The translations under genes were made by a program, and so were the position numbers. From Rhodocyclales bacterium (GTDB lineage Bacteria > Pseudomonadota > Gammaproteobacteria > Burkholderiales > Rhodocyclaceae), in the NCBI GenBank assembly GCA_028292505.1, contig JAQGMF010000021.1:1-37050 (forward strand): a DNA stretch of 37,050 nt. Direction: 5' to 3'. Every line of letters starts with the position of its first letter. Position 1 is the first letter of the stretch. Positions 1 to 8,045 of this stretch are shown piece after piece. Under the pieces are notes generated by a model that did no database searches, was not told where the DNA came from, and saw only the letters and a list, made by a program, of their open reading frames with translations.

Positions 1-416
1 ATGATCGGGATGCCGCCGGCGACCGCGGCCTCGAACGCCACCATCACGCCCTTGGCATGGGCGGCGGCGAAGATCTCGGTGCCGTGCACGGCCAGCAGCG
101 CCTTGTTGGCGGTGACGACGTGCTTGCTGTTTTCAATGGCGGCAAGCACGAGTTCGCGGGCAATCGTGTAACCGCCGATCAGTTCGACGACGATGTCGAT
201 TTCAGGGTCCTTGACCAGCTCGAATGCATCGGTCGTGATGCGTGCGGCGCCGGCGGTGACTTTCTGCGCCAGGGCGACATCGCGGTCTGCGACTGCCGTA
301 ATGCGAATCGGCCGGCCGGCGCGGCGCGTGATTTCTTCTGCGTTGCGCGCGAGCACGGTCCAGGTGCCGCCACCGACGGTGCCGATGCCGAGGAGGCCTA
401 CATTGATGGGTTTCAT
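1..416 (-). CDS. hom: Homoserine dehydrogenase, N-terminal part (truncated by window edge)
   Basis: Homoserine dehydrogenase reduces aspartate semialdehyde to homoserine in the cytoplasm, the branch point to threonine and methionine. About 138 N-terminal residues are visible, starting MKPINVGLLGIGTVGGG, which carries the GxGxxG dinucleotide-binding loop at about residues 9-14. The later stretch VVTANKALLAVHG matches the conserved 'TANK' segment of the family. The reading frame is intact and runs off the left edge, so the catalytic and ACT domains lie outside. The ATG at 416 lies 26 bases downstream of the alaA stop on the same strand, so the two are probably one transcript. Identification is firm from the N-terminal domain. 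The full length cannot be judged here. Confidence 0.93.
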   Translation of the reverse strand, partial: MKPINVGLLGIGTVGGGTWTVLARNAEEITRRAGRPIRITAVADRDVALAQKVTAGAARITTDAFELVKDPEIDIVVELIGGYTIARELVLAAIENSKHVVTANKALLAVHGTEIFAAAHAKGVMVAFEAAVAGGIPI

Positions 417-442
417 TTGAGCTGCTTTTTCTTGGTGTGAGA

Positions 443-1726
443 TCAGGTGCCGTGTCGTTTCCGGTAGCCGTCGAGGAAGCGTGCAATGCGTCCGATGGCT
501 TCACGAAGGTCGTCTTCGTGTGGCAGGAAGACGACACGGAAATGGTCGGGCTGCTTCCAGTTGAAGCCCGTGCCTTGTACCAGCAGCACGCGCTCCGCTT
601 CGAGCAGTTCGAGAATGAATTGCTGGTCGTCCTCGATCGGGTAGATCTTTGAATCGAGACGCGGGAACAAGTACAGCGCGGCCTTGGGCTTGACGCATGT
701 GACGCCGGGAATGGCAGTCAGCAATTCGTAGGCGAGATCGCGCTGACGACGCAGACGGCCGCCTGGCGCAACCAGATCCTTGATGCTTTGATAGCCGCCG
801 AGTGCAGTCTGGATGGCGAGTTGTCCCGGCGTGTTGGCGCACAGGCGCATCGAGGCCAGCATGTTGAGGCCTTCGATGTAATCCCTGGCGTGACGCTTTT
901 CGCCGGAGACGACCATCCAGCCGGCGCGGTAGCCGCAGGAGCGATAGTTTTTCGACAGGCCGTTGAAGGTCAGGAAGAGTACATCGTCGGCCAGCGAGGC
1001 AATGCTGGTGTGTATTGCATCGTCATATAGTGTTTTGTCATAAATCTCGTCGGCGAAAACGATGAGCTGATACTCGCGAGCAAGGTCGACGATCTGTTGC
1101 AGCACCTCGCGCGGATACAGCGCGCCGGTCGGATTGTTGGGGTTGATGATGACCAGGGCGCGCGTGTTGGGCGTGATCTTGCTGCGCATGTCGGCGACAT
1201 CCGGCATCCAGTCCGAAGCCTCATTGCACAGGTAGTGCACCGGCGTGCCGCCGGACAGCGCAACGGCGCCGGTGTAAAGCGGATAGTCGGGCGCCGGCAG
1301 CAGTACTTCGTCGCCACCGTTGAGCAGTGCGTTCATGGCCATGACGATGAGTTCGGAGGCGCCATTGCCGAGGTAGACGTCGTCGATCGTCACGCCGGCG
1401 ATCTGCTTTTCCTGGCAGTAATGCATGAAGGCCTTGCGCGGAGCGAACAGGCCCTTGGAGTCGGTGTATCCGGCGGCATCTGGCAGGTTGCGGATCATGT
1501 CCTGCACGATCTCGGCTGGCGGCTCCAGGCCGAAAGCGGCGACGTTGCCGATGTTCAGCTTCATGATGCGCTGGCCTTCTTCTTCCATCTGGCGCGCGCG
1601 TTCGAGCACCGGTCCGCGAATGTCGTAGCAGACATTGGCGAGCTTGTCGGACTTGCTGACGGTCTTCACTTTGCGTCCTTCAGTGGTAGGTACTTCTGCG
1701 ATCCGCAACTGCGTCTGATGCTTCAT
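443..1726 (-). CDS. alaA: AlaA-type alanine/glutamate-pyruvate aminotransferase
   Basis: A 427-residue fold-type I PLP aminotransferase. The sequence follows E. coli AlaA closely: NVCYDIRGPVL near the N-terminus, LNIGN, the PLP-contact segment IINPNNPTGA, FADEIYDK, and the Schiff-base lysine at about K259 in NGLSKNYR, then the block MLASMRLCAN. Enzymes of this family make alanine from pyruvate and glutamate. The start at 1726 (MKHQTQ) is chosen because GAGGGAG lies 7-13 bases upstream; an in-frame ATG at 1801 would add 25 residues with no family similarity and would overlap the divergent gene. It lies directly upstream of hom, an arrangement I recall from other betaproteobacteria. A hairpin and an extended -10 lie in its leader and are listed separately. 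The exact amino-acid specificity is inferred. Confidence 0.92.
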   Translation of the reverse strand: MKHQTQLRIAEVPTTEGRKVKTVSKSDKLANVCYDIRGPVLERARQMEEEGQRIMKLNIGNVAAFGLEPPAEIVQDMIRNLPDAAGYTDSKGLFAPRKAFMHYCQEKQIAGVTIDDVYLGNGASELIVMAMNALLNGGDEVLLPAPDYPLYTGAVALSGGTPVHYLCNEASDWMPDVADMRSKITPNTRALVIINPNNPTGALYPREVLQQIVDLAREYQLIVFADEIYDKTLYDDAIHTSIASLADDVLFLTFNGLSKNYRSCGYRAGWMVVSGEKRHARDYIEGLNMLASMRLCANTPGQLAIQTALGGYQSIKDLVAPGGRLRRQRDLAYELLTAIPGVTCVKPKAALYLFPRLDSKIYPIEDDQQFILELLEAERVLLVQGTGFNWKQPDHFRVVFLPHEDDLREAIGRIARFLDGYRKRHGT

Positions 1727-1736
1727 GATGCGCTCC

Positions 1737-1753
1737 CTCGGCGCTGTGCCGAG
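1737..1753 (-). promoter_or_regulatory. Small hairpin in the alaA leader next to the Shine-Dalgarno
   Basis: The six-base arms CTCGGC and GCCGAG pair perfectly around a five-base loop. In the alaA mRNA the 3' arm runs directly into the GAGGGAG ribosome-binding sequence, and the GAG of the stem is its first part. Folding would therefore partly mask the site. This is seen in sequence only; whether it regulates anything is inference. Confidence 0.35.
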
Positions 1754-1766
1754 TGTGAAAACGCTT

Positions 1767-1775
1767 ATCATAACA
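1767..1775 (-). promoter_or_regulatory. Extended -10 promoter candidate for alaA-hom
   Basis: On the minus strand the sequence reads TGTTATGAT, an extended -10 (TGn followed by TATGAT, five of six consensus bases). No good -35 lies at the usual distance, as is common for extended -10 promoters. Transcription would begin near 1760, leaving a leader of about 34 bases that includes the hairpin at 1737-1753. Confidence 0.4.
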
Positions 1776-1799
1776 AGCCCGACCTTGAAGCACACAGCC

Positions 1800-2171
1800 A
1801 TGAAGCTTTACCGCGACGACGTTGAAGGTCTTTTGCTGGTCACCAGCTACGATGCTGGCCACGTTGCCATCAATCGTCAGCGGCACGAAAGCAGCGTACT
1901 GGTGATGCCCGGTCACGACGTGAAAAGCTGGGCCGCTGATGGCTTCGAGGCCTTGACGGAAGCGGATTTCGCGCAGATTCGCGATCTGTCGCCGGCCGTG
2001 GTGATTGTCGGTACGGGCAGGCGCCAACGTTTTCCCAAACCTGTTCTGCTACGGCCCCTGATCGACGCTGGCATCGGTTTCGAAATCATGGATACCGGCT
2101 CGGCGTGCCGCACCTACAACATTCTGGCGGGTGAGGGCAGGCAGGTGGCGGCGGCGCTGATGCTTGATTGA
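1800..2171 (+). CDS. Mth938-like (DUF498) domain protein
   Basis: A 123-residue cytoplasmic protein that fits the Mth938/DUF498 family (human relatives AAMDC and NDUFAF3). Family features visible are the N-terminal segment with YDAGHVAIN, the central SSVLVMP, the loop VIVGTGRRQRFP at about residues 70-81, and the C-terminal MDTGSACRTYNIL followed by GEGRQVAAALM. The molecular function of bacterial members is unknown. The start at 1800 (MKLYRDD) is preferred over upstream in-frame ATGs at 1725 and 1728, which lie inside the divergent alaA start region. It is divergent from alaA with a 73-base gap and is followed at 87 bases by bcp. Confidence 0.82.
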   Translation: MKLYRDDVEGLLLVTSYDAGHVAINRQRHESSVLVMPGHDVKSWAADGFEALTEADFAQIRDLSPAVVIVGTGRRQRFPKPVLLRPLIDAGIGFEIMDTGSACRTYNILAGEGRQVAAALMLD

Positions 2172-2258
2172 CCGCGGGCATATCTCGCCGCGCCACGGTT
2201 GCGGCCGTCGCCGAATGTGTTTAGGCTGGCATCCAATACCATACGAAGGAGACCCTGC

Positions 2259-2714
2259 ATGCTGGGCAAGCCCGTTCCTGAATTCAGTCTGCCAGCCACT
2301 AGCGGCCAGACTGTTTCCCTGTCAGGCCTCAAGGGCAAAATCGTCGTCCTGTACTTCTACCCCAAGGACAACACTCCAGGCTGTACTACCGAGGGCGAGG
2401 ACTTCACCGCGCTCAATGCCGAGTTCGATTCGGCCGGCGCCGTGATCTATGGCGTATCGCGCGACAGCCTCAAATCGCATGAAGGCTTCAAGGCCAAGCT
2501 GTGCATGCCGTTTGAACTGTTGTCGGATGAAGACGAGACGCTGTGCAAGCTCTTCGGCGTCATCAAGATGAAAAACATGTACGGCAAACAGGTGCTGGGC
2601 ATCGAGCGCAGTACATTCGTCATCGACAAGACCGGCAAGCTGGCGCGCGAGTGGCGCGGCGTGAAGGTCGACGGTCATGCGCGGGAGGTGCTCGACTTCA
2701 TCAAGACTCTCTAG
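2259..2714 (+). CDS. bcp: Thiol peroxidase of the BCP/PrxQ family
   Basis: A 151-residue cytoplasmic peroxiredoxin that reduces hydrogen and organic peroxides. The active-site stretch FYPKDNTPGCTTE contains the catalytic Thr39 and the peroxidatic Cys42, and Arg of IERSTFVID completes the site. The resolving cysteine that BCP of E. coli has five residues after the peroxidatic one is absent (Glu47), so resolution must come from another cysteine, such as those in KLCMPF or TLCKLF, or from a partner thiol. A perfect AAGGAG at 2246-2251, seven bases upstream, fixes the start. A terminator-like hairpin follows at 2731-2753. Compare the second, cysteine-less paralogue at 35695-36285. Confidence 0.93.
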   Translation: MLGKPVPEFSLPATSGQTVSLSGLKGKIVVLYFYPKDNTPGCTTEGEDFTALNAEFDSAGAVIYGVSRDSLKSHEGFKAKLCMPFELLSDEDETLCKLFGVIKMKNMYGKQVLGIERSTFVIDKTGKLAREWRGVKVDGHAREVLDFIKTL

Positions 2715-2730
2715 CGCCGTGTCCTGCCGC

Positions 2731-2753
2731 GCGGGCAAGCATCGCCCGCTTTT
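2731..2753 (+). terminator. Rho-independent terminator candidate after bcp
   Basis: A perfect six-base GC stem, GCGGGC with GCCCGC, around a seven-base loop is followed at once by TTTT. It lies 17 bases after the bcp stop and ahead of the phoH-type gene. The stem is short, so strength is uncertain. Confidence 0.55.
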
Positions 2754-2793
2754 CCAAATGGACTGATATCAAATCGAGAATTATTCGAAATAT

Positions 2794-4218
2794 ATGGCCA
2801 CCAAGCGCACCCCAAAAATAGAAACGAACACCAAGCTTTTCGTTCTCGACACCAACGTGCTGATGCACGACCCCGTCAGTTTGTATCGCTTCGAGGAGCA
2901 CGACATCTACGTGCCGATCATGACCCTCGAAGAGCTCGACAACAACAAGAAGGGCATGACCGAAGTGGCGCGTAACGCCCGTCAGGCGAGCCGCACCATG
3001 GACGATATCGTCACCTCGCACGCGGGCGATATTGCCGATGGCATATCCCTGCTGGCCCCGTCCAGCGAACTGGCTTCTGGCAGATTGTTCCTGCAGACCG
3101 AAGCCATCAATCCGGTACTGCCCGCAGGCGTACCGACGGCCAAGGCAGACAACCAGATACTTGCCGTTGTCATGTTCTTGAGTCAGCGCTTTGCGCATCG
3201 CCCGGTGATCCTGGTGTCCAAAGACATCAACATGCGCATCAAGGCGCGTGCGCTGGGTCTCGCAGCGCAGGACTACTTCAACGACAAAGTCCTCGAAGAC
3301 ACCGACCTGCTCTACAGCGGCATGCGCGAGCTGCCTGCCAATTTCTGGGAAACCCATGGCAAGGAGATGGAGTCCTGGAAGGAAAACGGCCGCACCTACT
3401 TCAAGGTCAAGGGCCCGTTGTCGGCGGATATGTATGTCAATGAGCTGGTGTATCAGGACGGCGACAAGCCCCTGCATGCCATTGTCAAGCAGCGCAATGG
3501 TCCGAACACGATCATCGAAACGCTGATCGACTACGGCCACCAGAAAAACAACGTGTGGGGCATCGTCGCGCGCAATCGCGAGCAGAACTTCGCACTCAAT
3601 TTGTTGATGAATCCGGAAATCGATTTCGTCTCGCTGCTCGGTCAGGCGGGTACCGGCAAGACCTTGCTGACGCTGGCGGCGGGTTTGACACAAGTACTCG
3701 AAACCAAGCGTTATTCCGAAATCATCATGACGCGCGTGACAGTGCCGATGGGCGAAGACATTGGCTTCCTGCCGGGCACTGAAGAAGAAAAGATGGCGCC
3801 GTGGATGGGCGCGCTCGAGGACAATCTCGACGTGCTCAACGGCGGTGCGGAAGAGGGCGGCGGTTACGGTGGAGAATGGGGCCGCGCCGCCACGCGCGAC
3901 CTGATCCGCACGCGTATCAAGGTCAAGTCGCTGAACTTCATGCGCGGCCGCACCTTCATCAACAAATTCCTCATCATCGACGAAGCGCAGAACCTGACGC
4001 CCAAGCAGATGCGTACCCTGATCACGCGCGCCGGCCCAGGCACCAAGGTCATATGCCTAGGGAATATTTCGCAGATCGATACGCCTTATCTCACCGAAGG
4101 CAGTTCGGGCCTGACCTACGTGGTCGACCGTTTCAAGGGCTGGCCGCATGGTGGGCATATCACGCTGCAGCGTGGTGAACGTTCGCGTCTGGCCGATCAT
4201 GCTGCTGAAGTGCTGTAG
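2794..4218 (+). CDS. PIN domain-PhoH family ATPase/ribonuclease
   Basis: A 474-residue two-domain protein. The N-terminal PIN nuclease domain spans about residues 14-160, with acidic residues in VLDTNVLMHD (Asp19), LEELDNN (Glu46/47), KADNQIL (Asp119) and VSKDINMR (Asp144). The C-terminal PhoH domain begins about residue 262, with Walker A GQAGTGKT at 283-290 and the Walker B-like IIDEAQN further on. Members of this PhoH2-like class couple ATP hydrolysis to RNA unwinding and cleavage; the physiological role is poorly defined. All key residues are present. The ATG at 2794 has no convincing Shine-Dalgarno, only AT-rich sequence, but the next part of the protein begins at once with conserved PIN sequence, so the start is probably right. 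Confidence 0.9.
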   Translation: MATKRTPKIETNTKLFVLDTNVLMHDPVSLYRFEEHDIYVPIMTLEELDNNKKGMTEVARNARQASRTMDDIVTSHAGDIADGISLLAPSSELASGRLFLQTEAINPVLPAGVPTAKADNQILAVVMFLSQRFAHRPVILVSKDINMRIKARALGLAAQDYFNDKVLEDTDLLYSGMRELPANFWETHGKEMESWKENGRTYFKVKGPLSADMYVNELVYQDGDKPLHAIVKQRNGPNTIIETLIDYGHQKNNVWGIVARNREQNFALNLLMNPEIDFVSLLGQAGTGKTLLTLAAGLTQVLETKRYSEIIMTRVTVPMGEDIGFLPGTEEEKMAPWMGALEDNLDVLNGGAEEGGGYGGEWGRAATRDLIRTRIKVKSLNFMRGRTFINKFLIIDEAQNLTPKQMRTLITRAGPGTKVICLGNISQIDTPYLTEGSSGLTYVVDRFKGWPHGGHITLQRGERSRLADHAAEVL

Positions 4219-4268
4219 CACCGCAGCATAAGGAATGCGCGACGGAATCTTCGATCCGGCAGATAAAC

Positions 4269-4299
4269 GGAGCGGTCGGCCTATGCGCCGAACCGCTCC
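4269..4299. repeat. GC-rich inverted repeat between phoH-type gene and C40 peptidase
   Basis: GGAGCGGTCGGC pairs with GCCGAACCGCTCC around a six-base loop, with a single bulged base. No T tract follows, so it is not a classical intrinsic terminator, though it could slow polymerase or protect the 3' end of the upstream mRNA. Confidence 0.5.
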
Positions 4300-4308
4300 G
4301 GCCTTGCG

Positions 4309-4358
4309 CTTACCGTGCATCGGTAAGGGTTTACCGAGCATGCGCTCGCCGCTATAGT
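4309..4358 (+). promoter_or_regulatory. Sigma-70 promoter with overlapping inverted repeats, C40 peptidase
   Basis: TTTACC (4330-4335), a 17-base spacer and TATAGT (4353-4358) form a reasonable promoter. Its expected start point, about 4365, falls on the ATG at 4366. CGGTAA at 4321-4326 can pair with TTACCG at 4310-4315 or with TTACCG at 4331-4336, and the second pairing covers the -35. This could be an operator. Promoter and start point are predicted from spacing only. Confidence 0.45.
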
Positions 4359-4365
4359 GCAGACC

Positions 4366-4956
4366 ATGCTACGAAAGACCTTACTTCTCGTGTGCCTGTG
4401 CAGTGCTTCTTTCAGCGCTTTTAGCGCCGACGAAGCCGCAGCTATCACTGCGCAAACGCCGCCCTCCAAGCTGCAACGCTATGCGCTGGGTGCGCAAGAA
4501 GTGTTCACTGCGACGCGCAGCGGCATCGAATCCCTGTTCGACAAAGGCTTCTCCTTCCTCGGCATTCGTTACGTGCACGGCGGTGATGGTCCGAGCAATG
4601 GCGGCTTCGATTGCAGCGGTCTGGTGCGCAAGGTGTTTGGCGATGCGCTCGGTCTCAATCTGCCACGCACGGCGGCAGAGATGGCGAAGCTGGGCAATCG
4701 CGTGAATCGGGAAGAACTTAAGCCGGGCGATCTGGTGTTCTTCCACACCATGCGCCGCGCTTTCTCGCATGTCGGTATCTATCTCGGCGAAAATCGCTTC
4801 CTGCATGCGCCATCGACCGGCGGTGTGGTGCGCGTCGAGAATATGAATAATGCGTATTGGCTGAAGCGTTTCGACGGCGGTCGGCGGCTCGCTCCAGAAG
4901 CGCAGGCCGCAGCGCTGCCACCGGCCGAAATCACGGCCGATGCCAAACAGCCCTGA
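4366..4956 (+). CDS. Secreted C40 (NlpC/P60) peptidase
   Basis: A 196-residue NlpC/P60 cysteine peptidase, a family that cleaves peptide stems of peptidoglycan. Residues 1-20 form a Sec signal peptide ending SFSAFSA. The catalytic cysteine is about Cys83 in GGFDCSGLV, the histidine lies in FSHVGIYLG, and the third polar residue is the His of FLHAPSTGG. Length and motif order fit Spr/NlpC-type endopeptidases. The C-terminal tail is Ala/Pro-rich. The ATG at 4366 is preferred to the GTG at 4357, which lies inside the predicted -10. No Shine-Dalgarno is visible, in keeping with a possibly leaderless mRNA. It is convergent with the ExeA-SPOR gene, eight bases apart. Confidence 0.88.
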   Translation: MLRKTLLLVCLCSASFSAFSADEAAAITAQTPPSKLQRYALGAQEVFTATRSGIESLFDKGFSFLGIRYVHGGDGPSNGGFDCSGLVRKVFGDALGLNLPRTAAEMAKLGNRVNREELKPGDLVFFHTMRRAFSHVGIYLGENRFLHAPSTGGVVRVENMNNAYWLKRFDGGRRLAPEAQAAALPPAEITADAKQP

Positions 4957-4964
4957 GCTTCAGT

Positions 4965-6371
4965 TCAGTGCAATGCGCTGTACTGGCGTGGATAGACGCC
5001 TAGTGCGCGAATCCATTGCGGCATCTTCGTAATCGCGATAGCCGCATCCTTGGCACTGTCATAGTCGCCGAAAATCAATCCATAACGAATACGTCCATCC
5101 ACGCTCGCCTGGTAGAGTCGCAGCCCTGCCGGATCGAGCGATTGGCGCACGCGTTGCAGAAAGCCCTCCAGCGAGGGCGCATCGGTGGCAGAGACGCGCT
5201 GCAATTGCACGAAGTAATGCGCCGACGGCGATTGTGCAATGCGTGGCCGGGACTCCTCCAGAAGCGCCACGGCGACAGCGCCGAGGCCCGGCGCATTCTT
5301 TGCCGGCGCGGCCGGTGCGGAGGAGGTCGCTGCCGCCGCAACCGGTGTGCTCTGTGCCGGAGTGACCATTGGCAACGCGGTCTGTACGGAAGATGCTGAT
5401 GACATATGCGCTGCTGATGCGACTGGCCCCGCCGCAACAGCCGTTGTCTGCCTGGCATCGCCTTGCCGCAATGTATGCCATGCGACTATGCCTACGCCGA
5501 CGATCGTACAAGCAACGCCGATGCCGATCAGCAGCGGCGCGCCGAAGCGTTTGGCCGGCGGCAGACCGTAGCGTGCATCCTGGGCGGCCTGGCGTACATG
5601 GCGGCGCGAGACATTGCGTGTCTTGGCGGCAAATGCCGCCATCAGGGTCTTGTCGGCGAGAATATTGATGCGTCGGGTGAGCCCTTTCGAAGCGTGTGTC
5701 ACAAGACGCACGCTTTGTTTGTTGAACAGATCGGGGCCGCGATAACCGGCTGCTTCCAGGCGATGCTGCAGATAGGCGTCGACCTCCGGTTCGGAAAGCG
5801 GCGCCAGCGAGAAATGTTGCGTGATGCGATCGTGCAGGGAGCGCATCTCGCGCAAGGCCAGCAACTCATCGAGCTCCGGCTGGCCGAACAGGACGATCTG
5901 CAGCAGCTTGCGATTGGCGCCCTCCAGATTCGACAACAGGCGCACCTGTTCGAGCGATTCCGCAGGCATGGCGTGCGCCTCGTCGATAATGGTGACGACG
6001 CGACGGCCCGCGGCGTAACGCTCGATCAGCGCCTGCTCGATCTGGCGCAGGATGGTCAGCGAGTTCGCATCCTCGATGCCCAGCTCGAGCGCCACCGTCT
6101 GCAACAGCGCCTGTGGCGACAGGCTCGGGTTGGTCAGGTAGATGACCTGCGCGTCGGTTGGCAGGCGTTCGATAAGCATGCCGCACAGCATGGTCTTGCC
6201 GGTGCCGACTTCACCGCTGATCTTCATAATGCCTTCGTCATTTTCGATGGCATATAGCAGTGCGTCGAGCAGGGCGCCGCGCTGGGCGCCAGCAAAGAAC
6301 CAGGCGGTTTGCGGTGTAATGCGGAAGGGCGGCTCGGAGAGGCCGAAGTGATCCAGATACATGGTTGTCAT
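4965..6371 (-). CDS. ExeA/MshM-like AAA ATPase with C-terminal SPOR domain
   Basis: A 468-residue, single-pass inner-membrane protein. Residues 1-270 are an ExeA/GspA-type AAA ATPase: the typical start YLDHFGLSEPPFRITP, Walker A GEVGTGKT at 53-60, Walker B VVTIIDEAH at 125-133 and the sensor-like LFGQPEL. A transmembrane helix lies at about 277-299, followed by an Ala/Pro/Ser-rich periplasmic linker, and a SPOR-like domain at about 384-462 (YFVQLQRV ... YGLIFGDYDSAKDA). SPOR domains bind denuded septal glycan; ExeA ATPases help assemble envelope machines through peptidoglycan. The architecture recalls Vibrio-type DamX. No secretin or pilus gene is adjacent. Its ATG overlaps the upstream regulator's stop (ATGA), so translation is coupled. 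Domain calls are strong; the role is inferred. Confidence 0.82.
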   Translation of the reverse strand: MTTMYLDHFGLSEPPFRITPQTAWFFAGAQRGALLDALLYAIENDEGIMKISGEVGTGKTMLCGMLIERLPTDAQVIYLTNPSLSPQALLQTVALELGIEDANSLTILRQIEQALIERYAAGRRVVTIIDEAHAMPAESLEQVRLLSNLEGANRKLLQIVLFGQPELDELLALREMRSLHDRITQHFSLAPLSEPEVDAYLQHRLEAAGYRGPDLFNKQSVRLVTHASKGLTRRINILADKTLMAAFAAKTRNVSRRHVRQAAQDARYGLPPAKRFGAPLLIGIGVACTIVGVGIVAWHTLRQGDARQTTAVAAGPVASAAHMSSASSVQTALPMVTPAQSTPVAAAATSSAPAAPAKNAPGLGAVAVALLEESRPRIAQSPSAHYFVQLQRVSATDAPSLEGFLQRVRQSLDPAGLRLYQASVDGRIRYGLIFGDYDSAKDAAIAITKMPQWIRALGVYPRQYSALH

Positions 6372-7846
6372 AGTTTGTCTTGCTCCGTGGCACTGCCCAA
6401 GTCCTCGCCGTGCCGCGCCAGTGTCTCCATGCGGTTGTAGAGCGTCGATCGGTTGATGCCGAGCAGACGCGCTGCCTGACTCATATTGCCGTGCGATTGC
6501 TGCAGGGCCGCTGCGATGTAGTCGCGTTCGACACGGCGCAGCACCGCAGGCAAGTCGACGCCGCCTGGAGCGATATCCTTTATGACGCCGGGTGGTGACA
6601 GCGGCGCTTCGGTCGCGTCCGCAGTTGTCGTTATGACATCGGCTTCCTGCTCGGATTCAAGCTCCGCGCGGCTGACAGCCTGGCCTGCATAGCGCACCAG
6701 CAGGCGGATGACGATGTTGCGCAACTCGCGCACATTGCCCGGAAAATCGTAGGCCTGCCAGCACTGCAGCGCATCGGCCGTCAGGCGGAAAGGCTGCAGC
6801 TGCATCTGCTGGCTGAATATGCGTATGTAATGGTCTAGCAATATCAACCTGTCATCGCCCGTCTGGCGCAGGGCGGGCATGCGTACGCGCAGCACGCTGA
6901 GGCGATGGAACAGGTCGGCGCGAAAACGGCCGCCGCGCACTTCCTGCTGCAGGTCACGGTTCGTCGCGGCGATGATGCGCGCACGCACGATGCGTTTCTG
7001 CGTTTCACCGACGCGCTGGTATTCGCCGTTCTCAAGCACACGCAGCAGCTTGGGTTGCAGCTCCAGCGGCAGTTCGCCGATTTCGTCGAGAAACAGCGTG
7101 CCATCTGCCGCTTCCTCGAAATAGCCGGTCTGTGCCGCTTGGGCGCCAGTGAAGGCGCCGCGCGTGTGGCCGAACAAGGTGGCTTCGATCAGGCCTGGCG
7201 CAATTGCCGCGCAGTTGAGTGCGACGAAACGTCGTTGCGCGCCAGCCAGTTCATGCAGGGCCTGGGCGGCGACTTCCTTGCCAGCGCCGGATTCGCCTTC
7301 GATGAGGACGGGAAAGTGCGAGTTCGCAAAGCGTTGCAATTGCGCACGTGCCGCCAGAATGGGAGCGCTTTCGCCAACGATGCGCTCGAGCGCCTGGCTC
7401 GCTGAAACAACATCCAGTTCCTGCCTGCGAAGTTGCAATGCACGTTGCAGCGCTGCGCGTAGCGTCTCGGGCTGCGCCGGCTTGGCGATGAATTCGAGTG
7501 CACCAAGTGTACGTGCATGGCGGGCATGGGCTTCTTCGTTCTGGCCGGAGAGCACGATGATCTTGCAATGCGGATCGTGGGCGAGCAGTTCGCCGATCAA
7601 CGCCAGGCCTTCGTCAGGACGATTGGGCAAGGGCGGCAAGCCGAGATCGATCAAGGCCAGATCGAGGCGACCGCCGCGCTGGCGCACCGTGGCAATCGCT
7701 GCGCTGCGGTTGTCGGCTGACAACAGTTCGAAATCGTCCTCCAGCACGTAACCCAGTGTGTCGATTATGAGAGGGTCATCATCGACAATCAGCAGCGAGG
7801 GCTGCGAAAGTGGGGAAGATGCCGAGCTGGTCATGGGTCGGAGCAT
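6368..7846 (-). CDS. Sigma-54-dependent response regulator (NtrC type)
   Basis: A 492-residue activator. The receiver domain (about 17-135) has acidic residues Asp22-Asp24, phospho-acceptor Asp67 in ALIDLGLP and Lys122 in IAKPAQP. The AAA+ domain (about 152-390) has Walker A GESGAGKE at 184-191, the sigma-54 contact loop GAFTGA at 230-235 and Walker B LFLDE. The C-terminus ends in a Fis-type helix-turn-helix ([18 protein letters not shown]). It should drive sigma-54 promoters when phosphorylated, but no sensor kinase lies beside it. It overlaps the ExeA-SPOR gene by four bases, which makes that ATPase a likely partner. The start is uncertain: ATGs at 7846 and 7834 both lack a clear ribosome-binding site. 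It resembles PrsR-like regulators but is not near exopolysaccharide genes here. Confidence 0.88.
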   Translation of the reverse strand: MLRPMTSSASSPLSQPSLLIVDDDPLIIDTLGYVLEDDFELLSADNRSAAIATVRQRGGRLDLALIDLGLPPLPNRPDEGLALIGELLAHDPHCKIIVLSGQNEEAHARHARTLGALEFIAKPAQPETLRAALQRALQLRRQELDVVSASQALERIVGESAPILAARAQLQRFANSHFPVLIEGESGAGKEVAAQALHELAGAQRRFVALNCAAIAPGLIEATLFGHTRGAFTGAQAAQTGYFEEAADGTLFLDEIGELPLELQPKLLRVLENGEYQRVGETQKRIVRARIIAATNRDLQQEVRGGRFRADLFHRLSVLRVRMPALRQTGDDRLILLDHYIRIFSQQMQLQPFRLTADALQCWQAYDFPGNVRELRNIVIRLLVRYAGQAVSRAELESEQEADVITTTADATEAPLSPPGVIKDIAPGGVDLPAVLRRVERDYIAAALQQSHGNMSQAARLLGINRSTLYNRMETLARHGEDLGSATEQDKL

Positions 7847-7993
7847 CGGGGCCGGAAATTACCGAGAATCAGACAGGGAATCGCGCGTGTCATCTGCAAA
7901 CGTACAAAGGGGCAGGCGCATGCGTTGCGAGGCAGTGTAGCGCATTCTGACGATGACATCGGCAGGCCAGCGGGCTGTTGCAAGGCAGCGTAG

Positions 7994-8002
7994 TGCTATC
8001 AT
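7994..8002 (+). promoter_or_regulatory. Extended -10 promoter candidate for the mla operon
   Basis: TGCTATCAT is an extended -10 (TGn plus TATCAT). A transcript would begin near 8009, upstream of the preferred mlaF ATG at 8046. This argues against the in-frame ATGs at 7953 and 8001. No good -35 is visible at 17 bases. Confidence 0.4.
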
Positions 8003-8045
8003 GCGCGGCCAGGGAAAACAAAAAGCACGACAAGAACTCACGGGA

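Noticed and set aside
2701..3693. A 330-codon minus-strand frame opposite the PIN-PhoH gene
   Set aside because: The PhoH frame has all catalytic motifs; the antisense product has none and overlaps the bcp end.
7953..8045. Longer mlaF with starts at 7953 or 8001
   Set aside because: The predicted extended -10 lies at 7994-8002 and the extra residues do not look like MlaF; 8046 is the more likely start.
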